Shown here one piece after another: positions 8,934 to 18,386 of a DNA stretch of 64,000 nucleotides. Within the stretch, counting starts at the first letter, position 1; every line of letters begins with the position of its first letter. Position numbers and translations under genes: made by a program. The notes beneath the pieces are model-generated. The model was given only the letters and a program-made list of their open reading frames with translations. It searched no databases and had not been told where the DNA came from. This stretch comes from Slackia sp. (GTDB lineage: Bacteria > Actinomycetota > Coriobacteriia > Anaerosomatales > Anaerosomataceae), in assembly GCA_020725885.1 (NCBI GenBank), contig DYEA01000002.1:1-64000 (forward strand), read 5' to 3'.

Positions 8934-11657
8934 TCACCTGTTGTCGCTGCCTGAGACTCTTCCTGCGAGGGCCGCCTGGGCGGCTGCCAGACGTGCCAGC
9001 GGCACCCGGTACGGCGAGCAGCTCACGTAGTCCAGCCCGATCTTGTGGAACACGTGCACCGACTCAGGGTCTCCGCCGTGCTCGCCGCACACGCCGAGCT
9101 TGATCTTCGGATTCGCCTCGCGCCCGAGGCGGCAGCCCATCTCCACGAGCTTCGCCACGCCCTCGTCGATGGTCTCGAACGGGTTGCGTGCGAGGATCTT
9201 GCGCTCGAGGTACCGCGGCAAGAACTTGGCCTCGATGTCGTCGCGCGAGAACCCGAACGTCGTCTGCGTGAGGTCGTTCGTGCCGAAGGAGAAGAAGTCT
9301 GCGGCTTTGCCGACCTCGTCGGCCGTCACCGCGGCGCGCGGGAGCTCGATCATCGTGCCGATGGGGATCTCGATCTCCACGCCGGTCTCGGCCATCACCT
9401 CGGCGACCACGGCCTCGGTCTCGGCGCGCAGCGCCTCGAGCTCGGTCACGATGCTCACCAGCGGAATCATGATCTCCGGCCGCGGGTCTTTGCCCTGCTT
9501 CTTCAGTTCGCACGCGGCACGCGTGATCGCACGCACCTGCATCGCGTAGATCTCCGGGAACACGATGCCGAGACGGCAGCCGCGCAGTCCGAGCATCGGG
9601 TTGGCCTCGCGCATCGCATCGATCTGCGCGAGGAGACGGCGCTTCGCGGCGAGCTCCTCGGGCTTGGCGCCGGCGGCCTCGGCCCGCACGATCTCGACCT
9701 CGAGCGCTCGGGGGTCGTCCAGGAACTCGTGCAGCGGCGGATCGAGGAGCCGCACCGTCACCGGCAGCCCGTCCATCGCCTCGAAGATCTCCAGGAAGTC
9801 CTGCGTCTGCACGGCGAGCAGCTTCTCGAGGGCGGCGGCGCGCTCCGGCGAGCCGTCCTCCGCGAGGATCATGGACTGCACGATCGCCTTGCGCTCGCCC
9901 AGGAACATGTGCTCCGTGCGGCACAGCCCGATGCCCGCCGCCCCGAACTTCCGGCCGAGCGCGGCGTCAGCCGGCGTGTCCGCGTTCGCGCGCACGCCGA
10001 GCGTGCGGAACTCGTCAGCCCAGGAGAGGACGGTGTCGAAGTCTCCCGACACCTCGGGCTCGACGAGCGGCACGGCGCCGAGCACCACCACGCCGGTCGT
10101 GCCGTCGATCGAGATGACGTCGCCTTCCTTGATCACCACGTCCGCGCCCTTGACGCGCGCGAGCTTGTTCTCCGCGTCGATCGCGAGCTTCTCGGCGCCG
10201 CACACCGCCGGCTTGCCCATGCCGCGCGCGACGACAGCTGCGTGCGAGGTCTTGCCGCCGTGCGACGTCAGGATGCCCTCCGCGGCGTCCATGCCCGGCA
10301 GGTCGTCCGGGTTGGTCTCCCACCGCACGAGGATGACCTTGCGGCCGGCTGCCTTCGCGGCCACCGCGTCGGCCGACGAGAACACCGCTTCGCCGACGGC
10401 CGCGCCCGGGCTCGCGTTCAGGCCCTTCGCGATCGGCTCGATCTTCGCCTTCGGGTCGAACTGCGGGTGCAGCAGCTGGTCGAGCTGCGCCGGGCTGACG
10501 CGCTGGACGGCCTCCTCGCGCGTGATCATGCCTTCGTTGACCATGTCCACCGCGATCTTGAGGGCCGCGCGCGCGGTGCGCTTGCCGACGCGCGTCTGCA
10601 GCATCCACAGCTTGCCCTGCTCGATGGTGAACTCGATGTCGCACATGTCCCGGTACTCGGCCTCGAGCCGCTCGAACACGCGCCACAGTTCCTCAGCGGC
10701 CTCAGGGAGCACCTTCGGCAGGTCCGACAGCGGCTGCGTGTGCCGGATGCCGGCCACGACGTCCTCGCCCTGGGCGTTGGTGAGGAAGTCGCCGTAGTAC
10801 TCCTTCGTGCCGTCGGCGGGGTTGCGGGTGAACCCGACGCCCGTGGCCGAGGTCTCGCCCTTGTTGCCGAAGACCATCGCCTGGACGTTGACGGCCGTGC
10901 CGAGGTCGTCCGGGATCTTCTCCATCTTCCGGTAGTACACCGCGCGCTCGTTCATCCAGCTGCGGAACACGGCCTCTATGGCGAGCCGCAGCTGCAGCTG
11001 AACGTCTTGCGGGAACGCGACCTTGCCGTCAGGCCCCACGAGCTCCGGATGCTCATCGGGCGAGACGTGCTCCGCCACGATCTTCTTGAACTGCTCGGTG
11101 AGCGCCCGCATGTCCTCAGCGTCGAGATCGGCGTCCGACGACACGCCGCGCGCGAGCTTCATCTCGGTGATCGCGTTCTCGAACAGGTCGCCTTCGACGT
11201 CGAGCACGACCTTGGAGAACATCTGGATGAAGCGCCGGTAGCTGTCCCACGCGAAGCGGGGGTTGTTCGTCTGCGCGATCAGCCCCTGGACCGACTCGTC
11301 GTTGAGCCCGAGGTTGAGGATGGTGTCCATCATGCCGGGCATCGAGTACGGCGCGCCAGAGCGGACCGAGACGAGCAGCGGGTCGCTCGGGTCGCCGAGC
11401 CGCTTGCCCATCTTGCCTTCCAATTCCGCGAGGTGCTCCGCGATCTCCGCGTCGAGCCCGTCAGGGAACGCGGGCGGGTTCGAGGCATAGTACTCCATGC
11501 ACGTCTGGCACGTGATCGTGAAACCGGGCGGCACGGGAAGCCCCATGTTGGCCATCTCGGCCAGGTTGGCGCCCTTGCCGCCCAGGATGAACTTCATGTC
11601 CTTGTTGCCCTCGGTCCTGCCGCCGCCGAAGGCGTACACGCGCTTGATCCCTGCCAA
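8934..11657 (-). CDS. ppdK: Pyruvate, phosphate dikinase
   Basis: PPDK reversibly converts pyruvate + ATP + Pi to PEP + AMP + PPi. With a TTG start it has 907 residues, the usual length. The ATP-grasp nucleotide domain is N-terminal (GGKGANLAEM). The central swivelling domain carries the phospho-histidine in GGKTSHAAVVARG; H472 is the catalytic His and T470 the Thr targeted by the regulatory protein. The C-terminal PEP/pyruvate barrel shows GTNDLTQTTFG and GVCGEHGGDP. The TTG at 11657 is preceded by GGGAG and lies downstream of a TACTAT -10-like box, so longer in-frame starts are unlikely. The regulator ppsR lies just upstream on the same strand. Confidence 0.96.
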   Translation of the reverse strand: MAGIKRVYAFGGGRTEGNKDMKFILGGKGANLAEMANMGLPVPPGFTITCQTCMEYYASNPPAFPDGLDAEIAEHLAELEGKMGKRLGDPSDPLLVSVRSGAPYSMPGMMDTILNLGLNDESVQGLIAQTNNPRFAWDSYRRFIQMFSKVVLDVEGDLFENAITEMKLARGVSSDADLDAEDMRALTEQFKKIVAEHVSPDEHPELVGPDGKVAFPQDVQLQLRLAIEAVFRSWMNERAVYYRKMEKIPDDLGTAVNVQAMVFGNKGETSATGVGFTRNPADGTKEYYGDFLTNAQGEDVVAGIRHTQPLSDLPKVLPEAAEELWRVFERLEAEYRDMCDIEFTIEQGKLWMLQTRVGKRTARAALKIAVDMVNEGMITREEAVQRVSPAQLDQLLHPQFDPKAKIEPIAKGLNASPGAAVGEAVFSSADAVAAKAAGRKVILVRWETNPDDLPGMDAAEGILTSHGGKTSHAAVVARGMGKPAVCGAEKLAIDAENKLARVKGADVVIKEGDVISIDGTTGVVVLGAVPLVEPEVSGDFDTVLSWADEFRTLGVRANADTPADAALGRKFGAAGIGLCRTEHMFLGERKAIVQSMILAEDGSPERAAALEKLLAVQTQDFLEIFEAMDGLPVTVRLLDPPLHEFLDDPRALEVEIVRAEAAGAKPEELAAKRRLLAQIDAMREANPMLGLRGCRLGIVFPEIYAMQVRAITRAACELKKQGKDPRPEIMIPLVSIVTELEALRAETEAVVAEVMAETGVEIEIPIGTMIELPRAAVTADEVGKAADFFSFGTNDLTQTTFGFSRDDIEAKFLPRYLERKILARNPFETIDEGVAKLVEMGCRLGREANPKIKLGVCGEHGGDPESVHVFHKIGLDYVSCSPYRVPLARLAAAQAALAGRVSGSDNR

Positions 11658-11738
11658 CTCCCTCTCCCTTGCTGTCCGGGAACCTGCTGGCGCTATAGTA
11701 CCGTAACGCCGCGCCCCCACGGCACGGCGCGGACGCCC

Positions 11739-12554
11739 TTAATCCGATTCTGCGAGCCCGCCCTCCAGATGCCGGATGATCTCCTGAGCGGCTTCCTCGA
11801 TCGCCCGGCCGCCGGTGTGCACCACGATGCACCCGATGCGCCGCATCACCGCCCGGGCCTCCTCGAGCTCGCGTTCGATGGCCTCGAGGTCGGCGTACCC
11901 CGGGACGTAGGTGCCGAGCTCGCGCATCCGCTCGGTGCGTATCTGCTGCAACACTTTCGCGCTCGTCACGAGCCCGAACACGCGCCTGGGGTCGATCTCG
12001 AACAGTTCCTCAGGCGGCTCTACGCCTGGCGCAAGCGGCACGTTCGCGGCGCGGTAGCCTTTGAACGCGAGGTACATCGCGAGCGGGGTCTTGCTCGACC
12101 GCGACACGCCGATCAGCACGACGTCCGCCTCGGCCAAGTCCTGCGGGTTACGGCCGTCGTCGTGCTTGACCGCGAACTCCATCGCCTCGATGCGCTCGAA
12201 GTACTCCTCGTCCGTGCGACGCACGGCTCCAGGCTCACCCGACGCCGCGATGCCGGTTACGCGCTCGATCGTCCGGACTGCCGGGCCGAGCACGTCGACG
12301 CCGTTCACGCCGCCCGCGCACAGCGTCTCCATCTCTTGCCGCAGCGACTCATCCACCAGCGTGTACAGGAACAGGCACCACCTGCCGCAGTGCGACCGCA
12401 CCGTGCTCCGGAGCTCCTCGGCGGTGCGCACCCGCGGCAGCCGCTCGATGCGGAATGCGTCGCCGTCGAACTGGGCGATCGCCGCACGAGCGACCATCTC
12501 AGCGGTCTCGCCGAGCGAGTCCGACAGGATGTGCACGGTGTACGTCGGCTCCAC
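11739..12554 (-). CDS. ppsR: PPDK regulatory protein (bifunctional kinase/pyrophosphorylase, DUF299)
   Basis: Members of this family phosphorylate PPDK (or PEP synthase) on a threonine using ADP and remove the phosphate with Pi, forming PPi. The 271 residues include the N-terminal ILSDSLGETAE signature and a P-loop-like GVSRSSKTPLAMY at 149-161. Proximity to ppdK, whose T470 is in the expected place, indicates that PPDK is the target. The GTG start follows GGGGAG and lies 15 bases after the glyS stop, so the gene may be co-transcribed with glyQS. Confidence 0.94.
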   Translation of the reverse strand: MEPTYTVHILSDSLGETAEMVARAAIAQFDGDAFRIERLPRVRTAEELRSTVRSHCGRWCLFLYTLVDESLRQEMETLCAGGVNGVDVLGPAVRTIERVTGIAASGEPGAVRRTDEEYFERIEAMEFAVKHDDGRNPQDLAEADVVLIGVSRSSKTPLAMYLAFKGYRAANVPLAPGVEPPEELFEIDPRRVFGLVTSAKVLQQIRTERMRELGTYVPGYADLEAIERELEEARAVMRRIGCIVVHTGGRAIEEAAQEIIRHLEGGLAESD

Positions 12555-12569
12555 GGCCCGGTCTCCCCG

Positions 12570-14645
12570 TCACGCAGCGATGCGGCCGACGTCGGCGAAG
12601 CGCGAGAACACGCGCACGAACCGGTTCAAGAGCCGCAGGCGGTTCGTGCGGAGCCGCTCGTCTTCGTCCATCACGAGGACCGCCTCGAAGAACGCGTCGA
12701 TCTCCGGGCGCAGCGAGGCGAGAGCAGCCACCACCTCGTCGTGGCGGCCGAGCGCGAGCAGCTCCTGGATACGCGCGTCGGCCGCCTCCAACGCATCGGC
12801 GAGCGCGGACTCCTCCGGGCCCATCAGATCCTTCGAGACCTCCTCGCCCAACGACGGCTGGCAGAGGTTCGCGGCGCGCCGGAACGCGATGGCAAGGTCT
12901 TCGAAGAGCTGCGGGTCGGCGTCCCGGGCGCTCTGCAACGCCGCGCACCGCGCAGCGACTTCAGCCAGGTCGTCGCTCTCGCTCGGGAGCACCGCGTCGA
13001 TGGTGTCGTATGCGTAGCCGCGCTCGCGCAGCACGCCGCGAAGACGCCCGAGGAAGAACTCCTTCACCTCGCTCGCCACCGCAGGAAGGTCCAGGTCCGG
13101 CACCACGTCTGCGTAGCCTTCGAGGGCGTCCGCGATGGTCCTCCCGAGCTTGATGGCGAGCCCGCCGTCCATCGCCATCAGGATCACGCCGATGGCGAAC
13201 CGGCGCAGCGCGAAGGGGTCGGACGAGCCGGTCGGCGCCTGGCGCACTGCGTGGATGCCGCAGATGGTGTCGATCTTGTCCGCCGCCGAGACCAGCATGC
13301 CGGGCACGCTCTCGGGCAGAGCGTCTCCAGCGTACCGCGGCCGGTAGTGCTCGACGATCGCGTTCGCGACTGCCGGCGCCTCGCCGGACGCCAGCGCGTA
13401 GTACGACCCCATCACGCCCTGGAGCGAGGTGAACTCGACCACCACGTGCGTGACCAGGTCCGCTTTGCAGAGGTGCGCGGCCCTGACCGCGTGCGCCTCG
13501 TCCTCAGGCCCCGCGCCGATCTGCTTGGCGAGGAGCCGCGTCAGCCGCTCGATACGCTCCACCTTCTGGCCGACGGATCCCAGCTTCTGGTGGAACACGA
13601 TGGAGTCCAGCTTGCCGACGTACGACTCGAGCGGATGCTTCAAGTCTTCGTCGTAGAAGAACGCGGCGTCAGCGAGCCGCGCCCGGATGACGCGCTCGTG
13701 ACCGTGCACGATAGGCTCTGTGCGCGCCGGGTCTCCGTTGTGCACCACCAAGAACGCCGGCATGAGCGTTCCGTCGACCGCCTCCACTGGGAAGTAGCGC
13801 TGGTGCGATTCCATCGCCTCTTCGAGCACCTCCCGCGGCACCCGCAGGAACGCCTCGTCGAAGCGTCCGGCTGCCACGGTCGGGTACTCCACCAGGTTCA
13901 CGACTTCAAGAAAGGTCTTCTCCGGTACCACGGGCACGCCGCCGACCGCCTCGGCTGCACGCTCGATGCCATCGCGGATGAGCTGCGTCCGCTCCCGCCC
14001 GTCAGCAATGACGAGCGCGCTGCGGAGCGCGTCGAGGTACGACCCAGCGTCGGGGATCTCGACCGCGCCGCCCAGGAAGCGGTGTCCCTGGCTCACCCGG
14101 CCTGCGGTCAGGCCTGCGAACGAGACTGGAATCACTTCGTCGCCGAACAGGGCCACCAGCCAGCGCACGGGCCTGATGAACCGCGCGTCGCCGTCCCCCC
14201 ACCGCATCGACTTCGGCCACGGGATGCTTTCCGCGAGCTCCGCGAGCAGCGACGGCAGCACGTCTGCCGCGCGCTCCCCGCGCCGCTCGATGACTGCCCA
14301 CACGTACTCGCCGCCCTCGGTGGTCTCCCGCACCAGCGACTCCACTGCAACGCCGCGGCTGCGCGCGAATCCGATAGCGGCCGGCGTGGGGTTGCCTTCA
14401 GCATCGTACGCGGCGGCTGCGGCCGGTCCCTTGACGCGCTCCTGCGCATCGCGCTGCATCTCGGCGACGTCGCGGACGAGCAGCGCGATCCTGCGCGGCG
14501 ACCCAAAAACGTCGACCGCGCCGTGGTCTAACCGTGCGTCGGCCAGCAGCTCGGCAGCGCGCGTGCGGACGTGGTCCAAGGCCGCGTACAGCGGCGCCGA
14601 CGGCATCTCCTCGGCGCCGATCTCGAAGAGCAGGTCGCGCGGCAT
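12570..14645 (-). CDS. glyS: Glycyl-tRNA synthetase beta subunit
   Basis: This is the beta subunit of the bacterial alpha2-beta2 glycyl-tRNA synthetase and contributes tRNA binding. The 691 residues have normal length. The N-terminus LLFEIGAEEMPSAPL is diagnostic, and the C-terminal region carries the DALR anticodon-binding fold. ATG at 14645 shares bases with the glyQ stop (TGATG), giving tight translational coupling; a GTG one codon earlier is possible. This two-subunit form differs from the single-chain enzyme of most Actinomycetes. Confidence 0.96.
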   Translation of the reverse strand: MPRDLLFEIGAEEMPSAPLYAALDHVRTRAAELLADARLDHGAVDVFGSPRRIALLVRDVAEMQRDAQERVKGPAAAAAYDAEGNPTPAAIGFARSRGVAVESLVRETTEGGEYVWAVIERRGERAADVLPSLLAELAESIPWPKSMRWGDGDARFIRPVRWLVALFGDEVIPVSFAGLTAGRVSQGHRFLGGAVEIPDAGSYLDALRSALVIADGRERTQLIRDGIERAAEAVGGVPVVPEKTFLEVVNLVEYPTVAAGRFDEAFLRVPREVLEEAMESHQRYFPVEAVDGTLMPAFLVVHNGDPARTEPIVHGHERVIRARLADAAFFYDEDLKHPLESYVGKLDSIVFHQKLGSVGQKVERIERLTRLLAKQIGAGPEDEAHAVRAAHLCKADLVTHVVVEFTSLQGVMGSYYALASGEAPAVANAIVEHYRPRYAGDALPESVPGMLVSAADKIDTICGIHAVRQAPTGSSDPFALRRFAIGVILMAMDGGLAIKLGRTIADALEGYADVVPDLDLPAVASEVKEFFLGRLRGVLRERGYAYDTIDAVLPSESDDLAEVAARCAALQSARDADPQLFEDLAIAFRRAANLCQPSLGEEVSKDLMGPEESALADALEAADARIQELLALGRHDEVVAALASLRPEIDAFFEAVLVMDEDERLRTNRLRLLNRFVRVFSRFADVGRIAA

Positions 14646-15529
14646 CACACCTCACCGCCCTTCGACGGCGCGAGCGACGCAACGTACGCCTCGCAGCACG
14701 CTTTCGCAAGCGCGCGCACGCGCAGGATGTAGCCCGTGCGCTCCGTGACGGCGATGGCGCCTCGCGCGTCCAGCAGGTTGAACACGTGCGAGCACTTCAG
14801 CACGTAGTCGTACGCGGGAAGCACGAGACCCGCCTCCAGCGTGCGCTTGCACTCGCGCTCGTACATCGTGAAACGCTCCAGCAGCGCGTCGACGTCGGCG
14901 ACCTCGAAGTTGTAGGCGGACTGCTCGCGCTCGTTCTGCAAGAACACGTCGCCGTACGTGAACGCGAGGCCGTCGGGACCGGTCGCCCACACCAGGTCGA
15001 ACACGCTGTCCACGCCCTGGATGTACATCGCCAGCCGCTCGAGCCCGTAGGTGATCTCCGCCGGCACGGGACGGCACTCGATGCCGCCGACCTGCTGGAA
15101 GTAAGTGAACTGCGTGACCTCCATGCCGTTCAGCCACACCTCCCAGCCCAGGCCCCACGCGCCGAGCGTCGGCGACTCCCAGTCGTCCTCGACGAGTCGC
15201 ACGTCGTGCTCCTTCGGCTCGATGCCGATCGCGCGGAGCGAGTCGAAGTACAGGTCGAGCACGTCGTCCGGGCTCGGCTTCAGGATGACCTGGTACTGGT
15301 AGTAGTGCTGCAGCCGGTTCGGGTTCTCGCCGTACCGCCCGTCGGTCGGACGGCGCGACGGCTGCACGTACGCCGTCCGCCACGCGTCGGGGCCGAGCGA
15401 GCGCAACGTCGTGGCCGGGTGGAACGTCCCGGCGCCGACCTCGACGTCGTAGGGCTGGAGCACCACGCACCCCTGGTCTGCCCAGTAGCGGGACAAGCCG
15501 AGGATCACGTCCTGGAAGGTGGTCGTCAT
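14645..15529 (-). CDS. glyQ: Glycyl-tRNA synthetase alpha subunit
   Basis: This is the catalytic class II subunit that forms glycyl-adenylate. The 294 residues begin [19 protein letters not shown] and contain the class II motif region [19 protein letters not shown] plus [20 protein letters not shown]. The ATG at 15529 is preceded by GGAG, which fits the family N-terminus better than an in-frame codon eight residues upstream. No T-box leader is possible, because only 66 bases separate it from recO. Confidence 0.97.
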   Translation of the reverse strand: MTTTFQDVILGLSRYWADQGCVVLQPYDVEVGAGTFHPATTLRSLGPDAWRTAYVQPSRRPTDGRYGENPNRLQHYYQYQVILKPSPDDVLDLYFDSLRAIGIEPKEHDVRLVEDDWESPTLGAWGLGWEVWLNGMEVTQFTYFQQVGGIECRPVPAEITYGLERLAMYIQGVDSVFDLVWATGPDGLAFTYGDVFLQNEREQSAYNFEVADVDALLERFTMYERECKRTLEAGLVLPAYDYVLKCSHVFNLLDARGAIAVTERTGYILRVRALAKACCEAYVASLAPSKGGEV

Positions 15530-15595
15530 CAGGCGTCGTCTCCGTTCACGCAAGCGGCGAAGCGCCGCGACGTCTGGCGTGGGCGTAAGTGTACA

Positions 15596-16342
15596 TCACC
15601 CGCGCAGGTACGCGTCGAGCGCACGCAGGCGCGCCGGCAGGTGGTGCGACGCGAACGCTCGCAGCACGACGAGCGCCTCGCGTGCGACGCAGTCGGGCAG
15701 CGGTTCCGCGGCGATCTCGGCCAGCCGCGACCGCAGCAGCCACGCGAGCGCGCCCTGGAGGTCTCCGGATACCGCTATCGCACTGGGATCGCCGCCGACG
15801 CACGCTGGGCACACGGTGCCGCCGCCCGAGAGCGAGAAGGCAGGCGCCGGAGCGCACGGCCCGCCGCACGACACGCACCCGGACAGCTGCGGACGCAGCC
15901 CCTGCATCGCCATGGCTTTGACGAGGAAGGCGCACACGAGCGTCGGCAGGGCCTCCGGGGTCGCATCTTCGATCGCGTCGATCGTTGCGACTCCGAGCTC
16001 AAAGAGGCGCGGCTCCGCATCAGACTCCGCCGTCACCCGATCCAAGAAGTCGGCGGCCACCGCAGCGGCCCGCACGGCCTCGTAGTCGGCTCGCACGCGG
16101 TCGTGCGCCGCGACGGTCTGCGCTTCAGTCAAGACGTCCAAAGTCCGGCCTCGCGCGAACAGTCCGTCGATCACCGTGAACGGCTCCACGCGGGCGCCGA
16201 ATCGCGAGCCCGGCTTCCGGGCGCCCTTCGCCACCGCGCGGATCTGATGCCCCTCTGAGCTCAAGGCCGTGACGATGAGGTCCGACTCGCCGAGCTTGGT
16301 CTTGCGAAGCACGAGCGCGCGAGCTGCGTAGGTGCCGCTCAT
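15596..16342 (-). CDS. recO: DNA repair protein RecO
   Basis: RecO works with RecR (and RecF) to load RecA onto SSB-coated single-stranded DNA. The 248 residues show an N-terminal OB fold (ARALVLRKTKLGESDLIVT, KGARKPGSRFG) and a helical C-terminal domain with a Cys4 zinc site (CVSCGGPC...CPAC). It starts with ATG 10 bases after deoC. The era-deoC-recO-glyQS order is common in Firmicutes and related groups, supporting co-transcription. Confidence 0.94.
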   Translation of the reverse strand: MSGTYAARALVLRKTKLGESDLIVTALSSEGHQIRAVAKGARKPGSRFGARVEPFTVIDGLFARGRTLDVLTEAQTVAAHDRVRADYEAVRAAAVAADFLDRVTAESDAEPRLFELGVATIDAIEDATPEALPTLVCAFLVKAMAMQGLRPQLSGCVSCGGPCAPAPAFSLSGGGTVCPACVGGDPSAIAVSGDLQGALAWLLRSRLAEIAAEPLPDCVAREALVVLRAFASHHLPARLRALDAYLRG

Positions 16343-16352
16343 CTGTGGCGCG

Positions 16353-17039
16353 TCAGCTCCGCGGTCTCGCGTCCAGAGCAGCCAGGATCTCGACGCCGGA
16401 CGAGGTCCCGATCCGGTCCGCGCCTGCTTCGATCATGGCAAGCGCGGTATCCAAGTCGCGGATGCCGCCAGCCGCCTTCACCTTGGCGGCGTCTCCGACG
16501 GTCTCGCGGATGATCCGCACGTCCTCGACAGACGCGCCGCGCGGCCCGAACCCGGTCGACGTCTTCACGTAGTCCGCCCCGGCCTCGACGCACAGCCGCG
16601 ACGCAGCCGCGATCTGCTCCGGGTCGAGGTATCCCGTCTCTATGATCACCTTCACGAGTCCCCGTCCGTGCGACGCCCGGCGCACGGCCTCGACGACCTG
16701 GGCGATGTCTTCGCGCACGACGGTCGTCTCGCCGCCAAGGAATGCGGCGACGTTCATGACCATGTCGATCTCATGGCATCCGAGCTCAACGAGCTGCCGC
16801 GCCTCTTCCGTCTTCGTTTCCGTGAGCGAGTACCCGAGCGGGAAGCCCACGACCGAGCACACCGCTGTCCCCGTCCCGGCCAGCACCTCAGCCGCAAGCG
16901 GCACCAGGAACGGCGACACGCACAGGGATGCGAACCCCAGCCCGGCGTTGGCTTGCATCCACTCGTGCGCGGCGCCCATGCCGATGGTCGGCTTGAGCAG
17001 GGTCTGATCGATCCGCGACGCGAGCTCCGTCCTGTCCAT
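16353..17039 (-). CDS. deoC: Deoxyribose-phosphate aldolase
   Basis: DeoC cleaves 2-deoxyribose-5-phosphate to acetaldehyde and glyceraldehyde-3-phosphate in nucleoside salvage. The 228-residue TIM barrel has the Schiff-base lysine in DYVKTSTGFGPRGA and the second lysine in KVKAAGGIRD. N-terminal IDQTLLKP is typical. It sits 4 bases after era, and cytidine deaminase (cdd) is two genes upstream, making a small nucleoside-salvage theme. Confidence 0.96.
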   Translation of the reverse strand: MDRTELASRIDQTLLKPTIGMGAAHEWMQANAGLGFASLCVSPFLVPLAAEVLAGTGTAVCSVVGFPLGYSLTETKTEEARQLVELGCHEIDMVMNVAAFLGGETTVVREDIAQVVEAVRRASHGRGLVKVIIETGYLDPEQIAAASRLCVEAGADYVKTSTGFGPRGASVEDVRIIRETVGDAAKVKAAGGIRDLDTALAMIEAGADRIGTSSGVEILAALDARPRS

Positions 17040-17043
17040 GCCC

Positions 17044-17961
17044 TCACAACCCTTCGCCGTACCCGAACCGGCGGATCGACGCCGCGTCGCGCCGCCAGTC
17101 TCGTTTGACCTTCACCCGCAGTTCCAAAAACACGTGCTCTCCCAGGACGCGCTCGATGCCGGGACGCGCCTCGCTGCCGATCCGCTTGATCATCTCCCCG
17201 TCGCGCCCGACGATGATGCCTTTCTGCGAGTCCCGCTCGACGTAGATCCGCGCGCTCACACGGACGAGACCCTCGCGTTCCCGGGCGATGTCCTCCACCA
17301 CGACCCCCACCGAATGAGGGACTTCCTCCCGCGTGAGATGAAGGACCCGCTCGCGGATGAGCTCCGCAACCAGGACTTCCAGAGGCTGGTCCGTGCGCAT
17401 GTCGCGCGGGAAGTAGCGAGGGCCCTCGGGCAGGAGGCGCGCTACCGCGTTCGCGACGCCGTCCACGTTGAAGCCCGTCCGCCCTGAGCAAGCCACCACG
17501 TCGTCGAACTCCGCGAGCGTGCTCGCGAGAGCCAATTGACGCTCCAGCTCCTTCGGCTTGACGAGGTCCACCTTCGTGAGGACGAGCACTTTGGCGGCAT
17601 CCGCCTCCTGGACGCGGTGCGCGACCCACCGGTCGCCAGGCCCGACAGGAGCCGACGCGTCGATGACGAGGCACGCGATGTCGACGTCCGCGAGCGCAAG
17701 CACTGCCGAGCGGTTGAGCTCTTCGCCGAGGGCGTCGTGCGGACGGTGGAGCCCCGGCGTGTCGACGAAGACGATCTGCGCGTCGTCCCGGTCGACGATG
17801 CCGCGCAGGCGGTGGCGCGTCGTCTGCGGGGTGCTCGACACGATGGCGACCTTCTCGCCGACTAGCGCGTTCAGGAGCGTCGACTTCCCTGCGTTCGGCC
17901 TCCCGACGAGCGCTGCGAAGCCGCTCCGCACCAGCTCGTAGCCCGGAGCGTCGGGGCTCAC
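17044..17961 (-). CDS. era: GTPase Era
   Basis: Era is an essential GTPase that binds 16S rRNA near its 3' end and assists 30S assembly. The 305 residues have G1 GRPNAGKST, G3 DTPG, and TKVD in place of the usual NKxD. A C-terminal KH domain has the loop GIIVGRDGEMIKRIG. The GTG start overlaps the cdd stop by four bases (GTGA). Confidence 0.97.
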   Translation of the reverse strand: MSPDAPGYELVRSGFAALVGRPNAGKSTLLNALVGEKVAIVSSTPQTTRHRLRGIVDRDDAQIVFVDTPGLHRPHDALGEELNRSAVLALADVDIACLVIDASAPVGPGDRWVAHRVQEADAAKVLVLTKVDLVKPKELERQLALASTLAEFDDVVACSGRTGFNVDGVANAVARLLPEGPRYFPRDMRTDQPLEVLVAELIRERVLHLTREEVPHSVGVVVEDIAREREGLVRVSARIYVERDSQKGIIVGRDGEMIKRIGSEARPGIERVLGEHVFLELRVKVKRDWRRDAASIRRFGYGEGL

Positions 17962-18386
17962 TCGTCGTCCCCCTCGTCCTCGTCGAGGTAGCCGCGCACG
18001 AACGCCTCAGGCAGCAGCGCGTCGAGCGTCAGCACTTCGACCGCGTCGCTCCTGCCGCCCATGATCACGCGCATCTCCGGGTTGAACTCGGCGAGGAACT
18101 GCCTGCACGCGCCGCACGGCACGGTCGGGGACTCCGAATCGCCCACGACCGCAATGGCGTCGAATGAGGTGTGGCCAGCAGCGACAGCAGCCATCGCCGC
18201 GCCTCTCTCGGCGCAGACCGTCGAGCCGTACGCAGCGTTCTCGACGTTCACGCCCACGAAGATCTCGCCTCCGGCGAACACGGCCGCCCCGACCCTGAAG
18301 CCGGAGTACGGCGCGTAGGCCTTCTGCTTCGCGTCACGCGCGAACGCGAGCAACGTCAGGTCCGCCTGCGTCACATGCTCACTCAT
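17958..18386 (-). CDS. cdd: Cytidine deaminase
   Basis: This tetrameric zinc enzyme deaminates cytidine and deoxycytidine to uridine forms. The 142 residues have the catalytic CAERGA (His replaced by Cys in the tetrameric class, Glu as proton shuttle) and PCGACRQ zinc motifs. An acidic tail (DEDEGDDE) is slightly longer than usual. The start overlaps the upstream corC-like gene by 8 bases. Confidence 0.96.
   Translation of the reverse strand: MSEHVTQADLTLLAFARDAKQKAYAPYSGFRVGAAVFAGGEIFVGVNVENAAYGSTVCAERGAAMAAVAAGHTSFDAIAVVGDSESPTVPCGACRQFLAEFNPEMRVIMGGRSDAVEVLTLDALLPEAFVRGYLDEDEGDDE

Noticed and set aside
9045-14531. Very long plus-strand open frame antisense to ppdK, ppsR and glyS
   Set aside because: Its translation is low-complexity (Arg/His/Asp-rich) with no family pattern, and it covers well-conserved minus-strand genes. 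Long antisense frames are expected at high G+C.
17044-17961. Era with TKVD instead of NKxD as a sign of inactivity
   Set aside because: Thr at this place occurs in active Era and other GTPases, and all other G motifs and the KH domain are intact.
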